Positions 40,962 through 50,526 of a stretch of DNA of 64,000 nucleotides are shown here, piece after piece. The translations under genes and the position numbers were made by a program. This stretch comes from JAFAHD01 sp963772515 (GTDB lineage: Bacteria > Vulcanimicrobiota > Vulcanimicrobiia > Eremiobacterales > Eremiobacteraceae). The stretch spans positions 434,001 to 498,000 of the forward strand of contig CAVYXC010000003.1 in assembly GCA_963772515.1 (NCBI GenBank). The letters run 5' to 3'. The notes beneath the pieces were generated by a model. The model searched no databases. It was not told where the DNA came from and worked only from the letters and a program-made list of their open reading frames with translations. Position 1 is the stretch's first letter, and every line of letters starts with the position of its first letter.

Positions 40962-41897
40962 TCAGCGGTCGTACGGCCATTCGCTGATCCAGCGGAACCC
41001 GCGACTAAGCAATGTAAATTGGGTCGAATCCACCTGCGGCTGAAGCCTGATTTCAGCCGCGCGCTTTACGTCCGGCGCGATCGTGGAATACAGGAGCCAG
41101 ATAATGACGAGCGTTTTGAGGGCTACGGTGGCGGGTCTCATCCAGCGCTTGGACCAGTCGCGGCTGAGATCGACTGCTGGCACAGGGCGATTGAGCACAA
41201 ATAGATTTACCAACCGGCCCGCGTCGGGCGCCAACAGGACGATCGCCATGAAGAGCAAGTTGGCGGCGAAGAGCTTCACAGGCACGTCGTAGCAAAGGTT
41301 CAGTATTTCGACGTTGAGCATCGCTGCTGCGATCACGATCGCACCGAGTGTGGTGGTGCGGCGGAACAACACAAGCGCTCCGCCAAGCACCTCCGCCATC
41401 CCGGCAAAAAAACTATAGCCGGCTGAATAACCCATGAAGGTCCACAACAGGCCCATCGGCGATGAATCCCCGTAGGTTTCCGTTAACCGGTGTGGCCCCG
41501 GGAAAGGCATTTGTAGGTGAAAGACCTTGTCGAAGCCGTAGATAAAGATCACCACCGCCAGTGAATATCGCACGCCCGCGCGCATGATCTCATAGGTCAG
41601 TCGATCGTGTTGGCTGGATCGATCGAACCAGGACCACACAAGGGCGCCGACGAGCGAAAGCACGATCAGGCATCCGACGAGGATCCAGTCGGCCGTCTTG
41701 TCACCGCTGCCGTTGGTCTCGACCTCGACGTACGGCAGACCGAGGAGCCGCGTGCCTACCCACACGACCATTGGCTGCCACAATTGATCCCATAGGCGGT
41801 CCACGAAGCCTAGGCCAGGCAGCAGCCTGGTCAGCCAATCGACGTTGCAGAGAAATAGGTACAGCGCCAACCAGCGTAATCCAAAAGACCCTATCAT
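40962..41897 (-). CDS. DoxX-like polytopic membrane protein
   Basis: 311 residues with about seven hydrophobic segments. The central part follows the DoxX/DoxD-like pattern: VIFIYGFDKVFHLQMPFPGP, YSAGYSFFAGMAEVLGGALV (conserved G...E..GG), LFRRTTTLGAIVIAAAMLNV and LFMAIVLLAPDAGRLVNLF. DoxX proteins take part in redox or quinone-linked membrane functions; nothing shows the substrate here. Its start is 21 bp downstream of the serine hydrolase stop, in the same direction, so the two may share a transcript. Confidence 0.75.
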   Translation of the reverse strand: MIGSFGLRWLALYLFLCNVDWLTRLLPGLGFVDRLWDQLWQPMVVWVGTRLLGLPYVEVETNGSGDKTADWILVGCLIVLSLVGALVWSWFDRSSQHDRLTYEIMRAGVRYSLAVVIFIYGFDKVFHLQMPFPGPHRLTETYGDSSPMGLLWTFMGYSAGYSFFAGMAEVLGGALVLFRRTTTLGAIVIAAAMLNVEILNLCYDVPVKLFAANLLFMAIVLLAPDAGRLVNLFVLNRPVPAVDLSRDWSKRWMRPATVALKTLVIIWLLYSTIAPDVKRAAEIRLQPQVDSTQFTLLSRGFRWISEWPYDR

Positions 41898-41918
41898 TGC
41901 AGTTGACTACCTATCAGG

Positions 41919-43316
41919 TCACTGAGTCCAGGGGGTAAAGCGCGCGCCGGCGATCTTACCATCCGGCGTGAACACGAAGACCCAGCGCAAAACAGTCGAG
42001 GCATATTCCACGCGATACACGTAGGCCGTGCCGGCGTCGATGGTTTGCTTTCCGGCGTACTCGAACTTCTGCGGTGCGCCATATTGCCCCAACGGCACGG
42101 CAGACTGCGCGACCAGGTCGGGGGTCAGCGCCGCATTCATCGCTGGCGTGAGTTGCGACCGGTCGATGTCCTGGTTGGTGAAGCGCCCGACCCACTCTAG
42201 CACACGCTCGCGGATCGCCGGGTCCTCGCCGGCAGCAGGCGTGAACTGGCGCGCAGCGAGTTGAGCCGGCGTCGGTGGATAGTACACCTCAAAGATGTCT
42301 TGTACTATTTTCTCGGCCTGTCCATCGAAATTGAACCCGTTACTGAGCACGACGATAGCGATATGGTCGTCCGGAAAAATGGCATTGAGACAATAACCGC
42401 CGGCTCCAGGGGTAAGGCCATTATGCCAGACCTCTCGATGACCATCCACATTGCCTGGAACGAATCCAAACCCATACTGATCGGCGGCTCCGCCATTCAA
42501 ATGCCCGGGCGTCCACATCTGCGCAACGGCTTGCGGCGAGAGTAGCGAGCCCTGCATAAGTGCATTATCCCATGCCGCGAGGTCGTTGACGTTCGAGACG
42601 ATTCCGCCGGCGCCCAAGGAAAGGTCTAGACTTATGAGAGTCTGCGGCTCGAACTCTTTGATCCCCCTGTAGGGCGTGGCAGGGTCGAGCTTCAACGTCG
42701 CTGCGTTACCGTAGCCGCTTGACGCCATGTCCAGCGGACCGAAAATGCGCGATTGCAAGAAGGCGCCATACGACATACCGCTCACCTTCTCGACAACTGC
42801 GGTCAACAGCGCGTAGTTGGTGTTGCTGTACTCCCATCGAGTGCCGGGTTCGAAGTCCGGCTTATCGGTGCGCAGGATCGTGAGAATCTGCTCAGTTTCG
42901 ATAGCGCCGGAAGTCGGCCAGTTATGCTCGGCGAGGTTGGGATAGTTGTGCAGCCCGGAGGTCTGGTTAAGCAAATTGCGGATCGTTATTCCTTCGGGGA
43001 AGCCCTCGACGAACTTGGAGAGTGGGTCGTCGATTGAAAGCTTCCCATCTTGGGCAAGCAAGAGGATTGCGGCCGCGCCGAACTGCTTGGATATCGATCC
43101 GATCGCGTATGTCGTAGCCGGAGTAGCAGGCGTCTTGGCGGCTATGTTGCTAAACCCAAACCCGCGCGCGTAGATCACATTACCGTCGCGCAGGACGGCG
43201 ATGCTTGTCGCAGGCGCTGTTTGGCTCGCCATGGCTGTTGCGCCGATTTCATCGAAACGGGCGACTGCGCTGGCTAACGCAGCGTTAAGCGCAAGCACTG
43301 CGGTCACTAAGAGCAT
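41919..43316 (-). CDS. Serine beta-lactamase-like hydrolase (class C/PBP type), exported
   Basis: 465 residues. A signal peptide (MLLVTAVLALNAALASAVA) precedes a beta-lactamase/esterase fold with the SxxK motif in GSISKQFGAAAILLL (about residue 74), the YxN motif in WEYSNTNYALLTAVVEKVSG, and an H-x-G-like VWHNGLTPGAGGY. The C-terminal 110 residues form an extra domain (ERVLEWVGRFTNQDID and onward). The family covers D-aminopeptidases, esterases and PBP4*-like enzymes more often than true resistance genes. Probably periplasmic. Confidence 0.88.
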   Translation of the reverse strand: MLLVTAVLALNAALASAVARFDEIGATAMASQTAPATSIAVLRDGNVIYARGFGFSNIAAKTPATPATTYAIGSISKQFGAAAILLLAQDGKLSIDDPLSKFVEGFPEGITIRNLLNQTSGLHNYPNLAEHNWPTSGAIETEQILTILRTDKPDFEPGTRWEYSNTNYALLTAVVEKVSGMSYGAFLQSRIFGPLDMASSGYGNAATLKLDPATPYRGIKEFEPQTLISLDLSLGAGGIVSNVNDLAAWDNALMQGSLLSPQAVAQMWTPGHLNGGAADQYGFGFVPGNVDGHREVWHNGLTPGAGGYCLNAIFPDDHIAIVVLSNGFNFDGQAEKIVQDIFEVYYPPTPAQLAARQFTPAAGEDPAIRERVLEWVGRFTNQDIDRSQLTPAMNAALTPDLVAQSAVPLGQYGAPQKFEYAGKQTIDAGTAYVYRVEYASTVLRWVFVFTPDGKIAGARFTPWTQ

Positions 43317-43366
43317 AGAATCGAATCACCCCTTTTCAAATCGATTCCGAGGGGGCGGCGGGCCCG

Positions 43367-45001
43367 TTAGCGTAAGCTCCACTGCCATGCGTTCCAGTTC
43401 GGCATGATGCCGCGCGACGGCACGTAACCGTCCAGATCGTCCGTCACGACGCCGATCCGGTCGCGATAGTACAATGGGAACGTGCCCAAGTCGTCCATGC
43501 GCAAGCGCTCGATCTGCGCGTACAACGGCTTGCGTTTGGCGCGATCGTACATCGCCAGCGCCTGGCGCTCGAGGCGGTCGACTTGCGGATCGCACAAACG
43601 AGACTCGTTCGCGCCCGCCGGCGCGAATTGGTCGCAGCCGTCGTCTTGCAGCGCCGACGGATCGTAGTTGACGCTGTACGTATACGAAGCGATGTCGTAG
43701 CGGCCTTGGCGGATCGGTCCATCGTAGTCGAAGACGATGCCATACGGATAGTCCTTGATGATGGCCTCGATGCCGACCGCATGCAGATACGACTGCAGCA
43801 CCGTGTTGAATTGTTTGGTGCTGTCGCTGCCGATGCTGCCGATGATCACCACGGTGAGCCGCTGCCCGTTTTTCTCGCGGATGCCGTCCGCACCGGGTTT
43901 CCATCCCGCCGCATCGAGCAGCGCATTGGCCTCGTGCGGATCGTAGTCGTAGCGCCGCACGTCCGGCGTGTACGCCCACGACCACGACGGCAGGAACTCA
44001 TCGGCCATCGTGCCGACGTCGTGCACGATCTTATGCAACGTCTCGTGGCGGTTGATCGCGTAGGCGATCGCGTGCCGTAGGCGCTTGTCGGCCAGCGGAT
44101 GGCCGGGCGAGGCGTTCATCACGACGACGGCCAGCCGCAGACTCGGCGAGCGCGAGATGCGCATGCCCTCGAGCAATCGGTAGCTGGGCAGATCGGTCGG
44201 ACCGGTGTCGAAATCCGCGTCGAGCTCGCGCGTGCGAAAGCCGATGATCTCGGTCGACTGGCTCGGTTGTGCCTGGAAGATGATCTCGCGCAACTTGGGA
44301 GCACCGCGCCAGTAATGCGGATTGGCGACGTAGACGAGCCGGCCGTTATGCTCCCACGATTGCACGATGAAGGGACCGGTGCCGATCGGTTTGTTGTTGA
44401 GCGGTGAGTGGACCAGGTCTTTTTCGCCCGCGATGATGTGCGCCGGCAACACTGGTATGGGTCCTTCCTGGATGCCCGCTAAGAAGCGGGTCGTCAACGG
44501 GGCGTACTTCTGTTTGAGGTGGAGCACCGCAGTCGACGGGTCCGGCGTGTCGATGCGCTCGATGACCTCATATCCGGTGCGGATGATGACGGGGTTGTCC
44601 GGGTTCATCACCTGCTTCCACGTCGCGGCCACATCGGCCGACGTGAAAGCGACGCCGTCTTGCCACGTTACTCCCTTGCGCAAGTGATAGGTGATCGTCA
44701 GTCCATCTTTGCTGATGTCGCCGTTCTCGATGGTCGGCACGCGTTCGCAGAGGACCGGCGTCAGCTCGCCATTGCCGTCGAGCTGGACGAGGTATTCGAG
44801 CGAGTAGCTGGCGAGCTGATATGCGACGTCGGCGCCAGTTAGCATCGGATCAAGCGTCGACGGATCGGAGATATCAGAGATGCGCAAGACGCCGGCATCG
44901 GCTCGAGCCGGCGCGCGCTGCGGTCCGCTTGACGATGAGATCTTCGTGCACGCGGCCAGCGCCAGTACAGCGCAGACAAGAACGATGATGCGCAGCGACA
45001 T
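43367..45001 (-). CDS. Peptide/nickel-type ABC substrate-binding lipoprotein
   Basis: 544 residues, SBP family 5. A lipobox (VCAVLALAACTKISSSS) is followed by LRISDISDPSTLDPMLTGAD, the classic opening of OppA/DppA-type proteins, then YHLRKGVTWQDGVAFTSADV, PIGTGPFIVQSWEHNGRLVY and YAINRHETLHKIVHDVGTMA. No permease or ATPase genes of an opp system are adjacent, so it is an orphan binding protein or pairs with a distant transporter. Divergent from the acyl-CoA dehydrogenase operon. Confidence 0.9.
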   Translation of the reverse strand: MSLRIIVLVCAVLALAACTKISSSSGPQRAPARADAGVLRISDISDPSTLDPMLTGADVAYQLASYSLEYLVQLDGNGELTPVLCERVPTIENGDISKDGLTITYHLRKGVTWQDGVAFTSADVAATWKQVMNPDNPVIIRTGYEVIERIDTPDPSTAVLHLKQKYAPLTTRFLAGIQEGPIPVLPAHIIAGEKDLVHSPLNNKPIGTGPFIVQSWEHNGRLVYVANPHYWRGAPKLREIIFQAQPSQSTEIIGFRTRELDADFDTGPTDLPSYRLLEGMRISRSPSLRLAVVVMNASPGHPLADKRLRHAIAYAINRHETLHKIVHDVGTMADEFLPSWSWAYTPDVRRYDYDPHEANALLDAAGWKPGADGIREKNGQRLTVVIIGSIGSDSTKQFNTVLQSYLHAVGIEAIIKDYPYGIVFDYDGPIRQGRYDIASYTYSVNYDPSALQDDGCDQFAPAGANESRLCDPQVDRLERQALAMYDRAKRKPLYAQIERLRMDDLGTFPLYYRDRIGVVTDDLDGYVPSRGIMPNWNAWQWSLR

Positions 45002-45046
45002 GGGCAGCGCCGCATTCTGCGCGTTCCCAGAGGGTGCCTGTCGCGT

Positions 45047-46261
45047 GTGACGGAATGCGCCGTCATGGTCGATTTCGAGCTGACCGCGGAGCAGCGCGTT
45101 CTGGCCGATACCGTGCGGTCATATCTGTCAGACCAGATCCTGCCCGACGTCCAGCGCTGCGACAGCGCCGGCACGCCGCTGCCCGGCGCGTTCGCGAAGC
45201 TCGCCAAGCTCGGCGTCGTCGGCTTGCCGTTCCCCGAGAAATACGGCGGCGCAGGCTTGGACTACGTCAGCCTCGGACTCGTGTGCGAAGAGCTCGAGTA
45301 CTGTGACACGTCGTTGCGCACGATGATGTCCGTCCATATCGGTCTTGCCGGGTGCGGCATCTACCAATGGGGCAACGAAGAGCAAAAACAGCGCTTGCTG
45401 CGGCCGCTCGCAGCTGGCGAGAAGCTAGGCGCGTTCGGGCTCACCGAACCAGACGCCGGCTCCGATGTCGCCGCGATGCGCTCGACGGCTCGCCGCGACG
45501 GCGATTCCTACATCCTCAACGGCGGGAAGATCTGGATCTCGTGCGCGACGCAAGCCGATACGTTTTTGGTCTTCGCCAAAACCGCGCCTGACAAAGGCAA
45601 GCACGGCATCAGCGCATTCGTCATCGAGCGGGCGTCGGCGGGCGAGGCGCTGCACTCGTTCTCGCTGCACGACAAGTACGGCGTCCGCGCGGGCGATACC
45701 GGCGGGCTCTCGTTCGCGGATCTGCGCGTGCCCGCGGCCAATCGTCTGGGCGAAGAGGGCGAAGGCTTCTATATCGCGATGACGTGCCTTGAGAACGGAC
45801 GCTATACCGTCGCCTCGGGCGCCACCGGTCTCATCCGCGCCGCGCTCGACGCATCGGTCAAGTACGCGAAAGAGCGCCGCACCTTCGACGTCGAGATCGG
45901 CAAGCACCAGCTCGTGCAAGAGATGATCGCGCGCATGGTGCTCGCCTACGATGCCGCGCGGCTCCTGTACTTGCGCGCCGGATGGCTCAAGAACCTCGGC
46001 CGGCGCAACACGCGTGAGACGGCCTTGGCGAAATGGTACGCGACCGATGCGGCCAACCGCGCCGCCGACGATGCGATGCAGATCCACGGCGCGTACGGCT
46101 TCTCCGACGAGTATCCGGTCGCGCGCTTTTTGCGCAACTCGCGCGGCAGCGTGATCTACGAAGGCACGCGCGAGATCCAGAAGATCATGCAGGCCGAGTA
46201 CGCGCTGGGTTACAGAAAGGATAAGCCGCCGCGCTGCGAACTCCCACCCCACTCCTCGTGA
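45047..46261 (+). CDS. Acyl-CoA dehydrogenase
   Basis: FAD-dependent first step of beta-oxidation or butyryl-CoA metabolism. 404 residues: FPEKYGGAGLDYVSLGLVCE, the FAD/substrate motif GAFGLTEPDAGSDVAAMRST, LNGGKIWISCA, and the C-terminal QIHGAYGFSDEYPVARFLRN and IYEGTREIQKIM carrying the catalytic glutamate. GTG 45047 is chosen for its AGAGGG upstream; ATG 45065 would remove six residues. It begins an operon with the hydroxyacyl-CoA dehydrogenase and enoyl-CoA hydratase genes. The hairpin repeat follows the stop. Confidence 0.93.
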   Translation: MTECAVMVDFELTAEQRVLADTVRSYLSDQILPDVQRCDSAGTPLPGAFAKLAKLGVVGLPFPEKYGGAGLDYVSLGLVCEELEYCDTSLRTMMSVHIGLAGCGIYQWGNEEQKQRLLRPLAAGEKLGAFGLTEPDAGSDVAAMRSTARRDGDSYILNGGKIWISCATQADTFLVFAKTAPDKGKHGISAFVIERASAGEALHSFSLHDKYGVRAGDTGGLSFADLRVPAANRLGEEGEGFYIAMTCLENGRYTVASGATGLIRAALDASVKYAKERRTFDVEIGKHQLVQEMIARMVLAYDAARLLYLRAGWLKNLGRRNTRETALAKWYATDAANRAADDAMQIHGAYGFSDEYPVARFLRNSRGSVIYEGTREIQKIMQAEYALGYRKDKPPRCELPPHSS

Positions 46262-46263
46262 GG

Positions 46264-46291
46264 CATGGAGCGGTCGAATTTATTCGACCGT
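46264..46291. repeat. Dispersed hairpin repeat, copy 2 (intercistronic)
   Basis: CATGGAG followed by the palindrome with arms CGGTCGAAT / ATTCGACCG at 46271-46290. It fills most of the space between the acyl-CoA dehydrogenase stop and the start of the next gene. The ATG inside it (46265) is in frame with the downstream gene but is part of the repeat, not the likely start. Confidence 0.75.
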
Positions 46292-46309
46292 AGAAAGGTT
46301 TTCCGATCG

Positions 46310-47164
46310 ATGGCAGAGATCAAGAAGGTCGGCGTTTGCGGCCTCGGGCTGATGGGCTCCGGGATCGCGCAGGTCGCCGCCACGGCGGGCTACGACGTCG
46401 TCGCGGTCGAGGCGGTGCAGGCCGCGCTCGACAAAGGCCTCGGCGGCATCAGGAAATCGCTCGACAAGTTCGTCGAAAAAGGGTCGATGAAGGGCGACGA
46501 GCGCGACGCCGCGCTCGGCAGGCTTACCACGTCTACCGACGTCGCCGACCTCAAGAGCTGCGATCTGGTGATCGAAGCGATCGTCGAGAACATGGCGGCG
46601 AAGAAAGAGCTGTTCTCCAAGCTCGACGGTCTGCTCGCACCGCACGCCATCATCTGCTCGAACACGTCCAGCCTATGCGTCATCGAGATGGCGGCGGCCA
46701 CAAAACGGCCCAAGCAAGTGGCGGGCTTGCACTTCTTCAACCCGGTCCCGCTAATGAAGCTGGTCGAGGTCGTCAAGACCATCGTGACCAGTCAAGCGAC
46801 GATCGACGCGCTTTACGCATTCGCCAAGAAATTGGGCAAGGTCCCGATCCTGGCGCAAGACACGCCCGGGTTCGTCGTCAACCGTCTGCTCGTGCCGTAC
46901 CTGCTGTATGCCATCCGCGTCTACGAACAGGGGCTCGCGTCCAAAGAGGACATCGACGAAGGCATGAAGCTCGGGTGCGGCCATCCCATGGGGCCGCTGA
47001 CACTGCTCGATTTCGTCGGTCTCGACACGACGTACTACATCGCGCAGATAATGTTCGACGAATTCAAGGATCCGATGTTCGCGGCGCCGCCGCTGCTCAA
47101 ACGCATGGTGCTAGCGGGCCATCACGGCCGCAAATCGGGCAAAGGCTTTTACGACTATACCTGA
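46310..47164 (+). CDS. 3-hydroxybutyryl-CoA dehydrogenase
   Basis: NAD(P)-dependent oxidation/reduction between 3-hydroxyacyl-CoA and acetoacetyl-CoA. 284 residues from ATG 46310 (MAEIKKVGVCGLGLMGSGIA), preceded by GAAAGG; an in-frame ATG at 46265 lies within the hairpin repeat. Rossmann motif GLGLMGSGIAQ, the catalytic region CSNTSSLCVIEMA ... GLHFFNPVPLMKLVEVVKT, and the C-terminal domain GFVVNRLLVPYLLYAIRVYE with LGCGHPMGPLTLLDFVGLD are standard and of normal length. Second gene of the operon. Confidence 0.95.
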   Translation: MAEIKKVGVCGLGLMGSGIAQVAATAGYDVVAVEAVQAALDKGLGGIRKSLDKFVEKGSMKGDERDAALGRLTTSTDVADLKSCDLVIEAIVENMAAKKELFSKLDGLLAPHAIICSNTSSLCVIEMAAATKRPKQVAGLHFFNPVPLMKLVEVVKTIVTSQATIDALYAFAKKLGKVPILAQDTPGFVVNRLLVPYLLYAIRVYEQGLASKEDIDEGMKLGCGHPMGPLTLLDFVGLDTTYYIAQIMFDEFKDPMFAAPPLLKRMVLAGHHGRKSGKGFYDYT

Positions 47165-47178
47165 TACGGGAGACAATG

Positions 47179-47964
47179 ATGGCTTTTGAAACGCTGCTGG
47201 TCGAGCGCGACGGCCCCGTCGCGATCGTCACAGTCAACCGCCCCAAGGTGCTCAACGCGCTCAACGAGACCGTGCTATCCGAGCTCTCGAAGGTCTTCGA
47301 CGAACTTGAGGCCGACCGCGGCGTGCTGGCGGTCATCATCACGGGAGCGGGCGATCGGGCATTCGTGGCCGGCGCCGACATCGGCGAACTGGCCGCCCTC
47401 GCAGATTCGCATGCAGGCAAAGCGAAAGCGAAGGCGGGCCACGAGGTCGGGCACAAGATCGAGCACTCGCGCTTGCCCGTGATCATGGCGATCAACGGCT
47501 ACGCGTTGGGCGGGGGGCTTGAGCTAGCGATGGCGGGCGACATCCGCCTCGCTTCCAGCACCGCGAAACTCGGACAGCCGGAAGTCAATCTCGGCATCGT
47601 CGCCGGCTTTGGCGGCTCGCAGCGCCTGCCGCGATTGGTCGGCCAGGGGATGGCGTCGTATCTGCTGCTGTCGGGCGAGCAGATCGGCGCCGACGAAGCG
47701 AAGCAAGCCAATCTGGTCGAGAAGGTGTATCCGCCGGATCAGCTGATGGCGGAGGCAAAGCGCCTCGCCAAGGTCATCGCGTCGAAGGGGCCGCTTGCCG
47801 TCGCGGCGACCAAGCGTCTTATCCACAAAGGATTGCAGACCGACCTGCATGCCGCGCTCGACCTCGAGGCCGAAGAGTTCGGCAAGATCAGCGCGACCGC
47901 CGACGCCAAGGAAGGTACGAAGGCGTTCTTAGAAAAGCGCAAGGCCGACTTCAGGGGGCACTAG
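47179..47964 (+). CDS. Enoyl-CoA hydratase/isomerase (crotonase type)
   Basis: Hydrates enoyl-CoA, completing the beta-oxidation-type set with the two genes upstream. 261 residues. Crotonase motifs: VNRPKVLNALNETVLSEL, the oxyanion-hole AFVAGADIGELA and MAINGYALGGGLELAMAGDI, and GQPEVNLGIVAGFGGSQRLP with the catalytic Glu (PEVNLG). A second Glu is expected at about residue 140. ATG 47179 is preferred over 47176 because of its spacing from GGGAG; they differ by one residue. It lies 14 bp after the dehydrogenase stop. Confidence 0.95.
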   Translation: MAFETLLVERDGPVAIVTVNRPKVLNALNETVLSELSKVFDELEADRGVLAVIITGAGDRAFVAGADIGELAALADSHAGKAKAKAGHEVGHKIEHSRLPVIMAINGYALGGGLELAMAGDIRLASSTAKLGQPEVNLGIVAGFGGSQRLPRLVGQGMASYLLLSGEQIGADEAKQANLVEKVYPPDQLMAEAKRLAKVIASKGPLAVAATKRLIHKGLQTDLHAALDLEAEEFGKISATADAKEGTKAFLEKRKADFRGH

Positions 47965-47969
47965 AGGAA

Positions 47970-48437
47970 TCAGCGCCGTTCGAAGCGGCCGCTCTTCTCG
48001 CTCAGCGCGATGCGATAGACGACCGCCGACAGGCCTTCCTCTTGCGCGCGATATTGGTGCGTTAGGCTCTTATGAGGATGGCTCGTCTCGCTTGTCACCG
48101 CGACCGGCAGCAGACGCGCCATCAGCAGCGCGAAACCGTGATCGGCCTCGGCGCCGCGTAATTCCTCGAATCGTCCCCACGCGATCACGCTGCGCCAGGT
48201 CGCCAAGTCGTCCATGCGGTCGACCTCGAAACAGACGTTGGGGTTGGCCCGCATCATGCGCAGTTTGAGCCCCTCCGCGCTGTGTCCGTAGACAGCGCCC
48301 CCCTCGTAGGCGTAGGTCACCGGCACGACGTAGGTGCGGTCGCCGGCATGACACCCGATACGGCCGAGCAATTCGTGCTCGAGGACGTCCTCTATCTCGC
48401 GCTCGTTCAGCTGGCCTAGCATGGTCGCGACGATCAT
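47970..48437 (-). CDS. Pyridoxamine 5'-phosphate oxidase-family FMN protein
   Basis: 155 residues with the split-barrel flavin-reductase/PNPOx fold: LLGRIGCHAGDRTYVVPVTY, GAVYGHSAEGLKLRMMRANP and VCFEVDRMDDLATWRSVIAW, the usual layout of general-stress FMN-binding proteins (nitroimidazole-resistance-like). Convergent with the enoyl-CoA hydratase gene. ATG 48437 is used; 48422 is possible. The substrate is unknown. Confidence 0.85.
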   Translation of the reverse strand: MIVATMLGQLNEREIEDVLEHELLGRIGCHAGDRTYVVPVTYAYEGGAVYGHSAEGLKLRMMRANPNVCFEVDRMDDLATWRSVIAWGRFEELRGAEADHGFALLMARLLPVAVTSETSHPHKSLTHQYRAQEEGLSAVVYRIALSEKSGRFERR

Positions 48438-48519
48438 ACCGCGGCCGGAAGCGCAGCGTGTGAAGGCGCTTCACCGAAAGTTCATACGCGAAGCAGTCCC
48501 GCGCGGGCACAATATATCA

Positions 48520-49182
48520 GTGTTGACAAAGCCCTTTTCTGACCGGCGTGCAGCGGGCAAGGCACTCGCGGACCAGCTCGGCGAGTTCACGCAGCGCTCG
48601 GACGTGGTGGTGCTGGCGCTGCCGCGGGGTGGCGTTCCGGTAGGCTTCGAGGTCGCGACGAAACTTAAAGCGCCCCTCGACGTGCTCTCGGTGCGCAAGC
48701 TCGGCGTCCCCGGCCACGAGGAGCTTGCCATGGGCGCCATCGCGAGCGGCGGTGCCTACTCGCTCGACACCGAGCTGATCCGTCATCTCGATCTGACGCC
48801 GCAAGAGATGCTCGCGGTCGCGCGCACAGCGCAGCGCGAGCTGGAGCGGCGCGAGCAGACGTACCGCGACCATCGCAAGTTTCCCGACCTCGAGGGCCGC
48901 ACGGTGATTCTGGTAGACGACGGCCTGGCGACGGGGCAAAGCATGTCGGTCGCGGTGCAGGCCGTCCAGCGCGGCAAGCCGCGCCGCATCATCGTGGCGG
49001 TGCCCGTCGCGACGCGCGAGGCTTGCGCCGATCTGAGCGGACAAGCGGATGTCATCTGCGTGCTCACACCCGAACCGTTCTACGCGGTAGGCGCGTGGTA
49101 TGAGGACTTCTCTCAAGTGAGTGATGAAGAGGTACGCGAATTGCTGGCGAGCTCGGCGGCGGCCCGCGGACAAAGCACATGA
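48520..49182 (+). CDS. Phosphoribosyltransferase-family protein
   Basis: 220 residues from GTG 48520 (TKPFSDRRAAGKALADQLGE). It carries VVVLALPRGGVPVGFEVATK, LSVRKLGVPGHEELAMGAIA and the PRPP-binding loop RTVILVDDGLATGQSMSVAV, typical of the PRT proteins that commonly precede erythromycin-esterase and dienelactone-hydrolase genes. The biochemical role is not established. It overlaps the next gene by 4 nt, so the three genes 48520-51210 are probably one operon. Confidence 0.88.
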   Translation: MLTKPFSDRRAAGKALADQLGEFTQRSDVVVLALPRGGVPVGFEVATKLKAPLDVLSVRKLGVPGHEELAMGAIASGGAYSLDTELIRHLDLTPQEMLAVARTAQRELERREQTYRDHRKFPDLEGRTVILVDDGLATGQSMSVAVQAVQRGKPRRIIVAVPVATREACADLSGQADVICVLTPEPFYAVGAWYEDFSQVSDEEVRELLASSAAARGQST

Positions 49183-50522
49183 CGAACGTTGATGAGGCGC
49201 GGGTCGCGCAACGGCTCGCACCGGAGCTCCAACCACTCGCGGGCACAGGTGCTGACTACGATGCCCTTCTCGACGCGATCGGCGACGCGCCCTACGTCTT
49301 GTTGGGCGAAGCCACGCATGGCACGCACGAATTCTACCGCGAGCGCGCAGCCATCACCAAGCGGCTTATCCAGGAAAAAGGCTTCAACGCGGTGGCGGTC
49401 GAGGCGGACTGGCCCGACGCATACCGCGTCAATCGATTCATCCGCGGCCGCGGCGACGACGCCGAGCCTATCGATGCGCTCGGCGGCTTCGAACGCTTCC
49501 CGACGTGGATGTGGCGCAACGCGGACGTGCTCGATTTCGTGGGCTGGCTCCGCGCGCACAACCAGGGACTGCCCGACGCCGGAAAGACCGGGTTTTATGG
49601 ACTGGATCTGTATAGTTTGCACGCTTCGATCGACGCGGTGATCGAGTACCTCGAGACGGTCGATCCGGACGGCGCCCGGCGCGCGCGCGAGCGTTATGCT
49701 TGTTTCGATCTCTTCGGACCCGACGCCGAATCGTATGCGTATGCCGTTTCAGCCGGACTGTTCGCGTCCTGCGAGCCTGCGGTCGTGGAGCAGTTGTTAG
49801 AGATGCGCCGCCGTGCGGCCGACCTTGCTGCGCGTGATGGCCGGGTCGCTGATGACGACTTCTTCTACGCGGAAGAGAACGCACGCGTGGCCAAGAACGC
49901 GGAACGCTACTACCGCACCATGCTCGACCCTCGGGTCTCATCATGGAATTTCCGCGACACGCACATGGTCGAGACGCTGGAGCGTCTAGCGGACTTCCTG
50001 ATCCGCAGGGCCGGCCACACGCGCATCGTCGTCTGGGCCCACAACTCACATGTAGGCGACGCGGCCGCGACCGACATGGGCGCGCGGGGCGAACTGAACA
50101 TCGGTGAGCTGATGCGTGGGCGCCATCCGATGTTGACCTATCACCTCGGGTTTACGACGTACGACGGGTCGGTCAGCGCAGCCTCGGATTGGCACGCGCC
50201 GGTCGAACGCAAGCGCTTGCGACCCGGCCGCGAGGGCAGTTACGAGGCCATCTTCCATCAGACCGGCGTGCCGAAATTCTTCGTCGACTTGCGTTCGCAG
50301 CAACCGGCGATCGCCGCGCTGCACGGACCGTTTTTGGAACGCGCGGTGGGCGTCGTCTACCGGCCCGACACCGAACGGCAGAGCCACTATTTCCACGCGC
50401 ATCTGACCGACCAATTCGACGGTGTCTTACACTTCGACCGAACCCGAGCGGTCCAGCCGATCGATCGGGGCAGCGTATGGGACGATGGGGAAGTCCCCGA
50501 GACGTTCCCCAGCGGCGTGTAA
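49179..50522 (+). CDS. Erythromycin esterase-family protein
   Basis: 447 residues of the EreA/succinoglycan-biosynthesis-like family. Motifs: YVLLGEATHGTHEFYRERAA with the catalytic Glu/His, FNAVAVEADWPDAYRVNRFI, GLDLYSLHASIDAVIEYLET, and RIVVWAHNSHVGDAAATDMG with a second conserved His. The ATG overlaps the stop of the phosphoribosyltransferase gene (ATGA). Family members only sometimes open macrolide rings, so resistance should not be assumed. Confidence 0.88.
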   Translation: MTNVDEARVAQRLAPELQPLAGTGADYDALLDAIGDAPYVLLGEATHGTHEFYRERAAITKRLIQEKGFNAVAVEADWPDAYRVNRFIRGRGDDAEPIDALGGFERFPTWMWRNADVLDFVGWLRAHNQGLPDAGKTGFYGLDLYSLHASIDAVIEYLETVDPDGARRARERYACFDLFGPDAESYAYAVSAGLFASCEPAVVEQLLEMRRRAADLAARDGRVADDDFFYAEENARVAKNAERYYRTMLDPRVSSWNFRDTHMVETLERLADFLIRRAGHTRIVVWAHNSHVGDAAATDMGARGELNIGELMRGRHPMLTYHLGFTTYDGSVSAASDWHAPVERKRLRPGREGSYEAIFHQTGVPKFFVDLRSQQPAIAALHGPFLERAVGVVYRPDTERQSHYFHAHLTDQFDGVLHFDRTRAVQPIDRGSVWDDGEVPETFPSGV

Positions 50523-50526
50523 TCGC

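Noticed and set aside
46265..46309. Upstream ATG start for the 3-hydroxybutyryl-CoA dehydrogenase
   Set aside because: This ATG and most of the added codons are the hairpin repeat, and family similarity begins at MAEIKKVGV (46310).
49179..50522. Macrolide resistance gene
   Set aside because: The family is broad, and the operon with a phosphoribosyltransferase and hydrolase is a common chromosomal set, so resistance is not supported.
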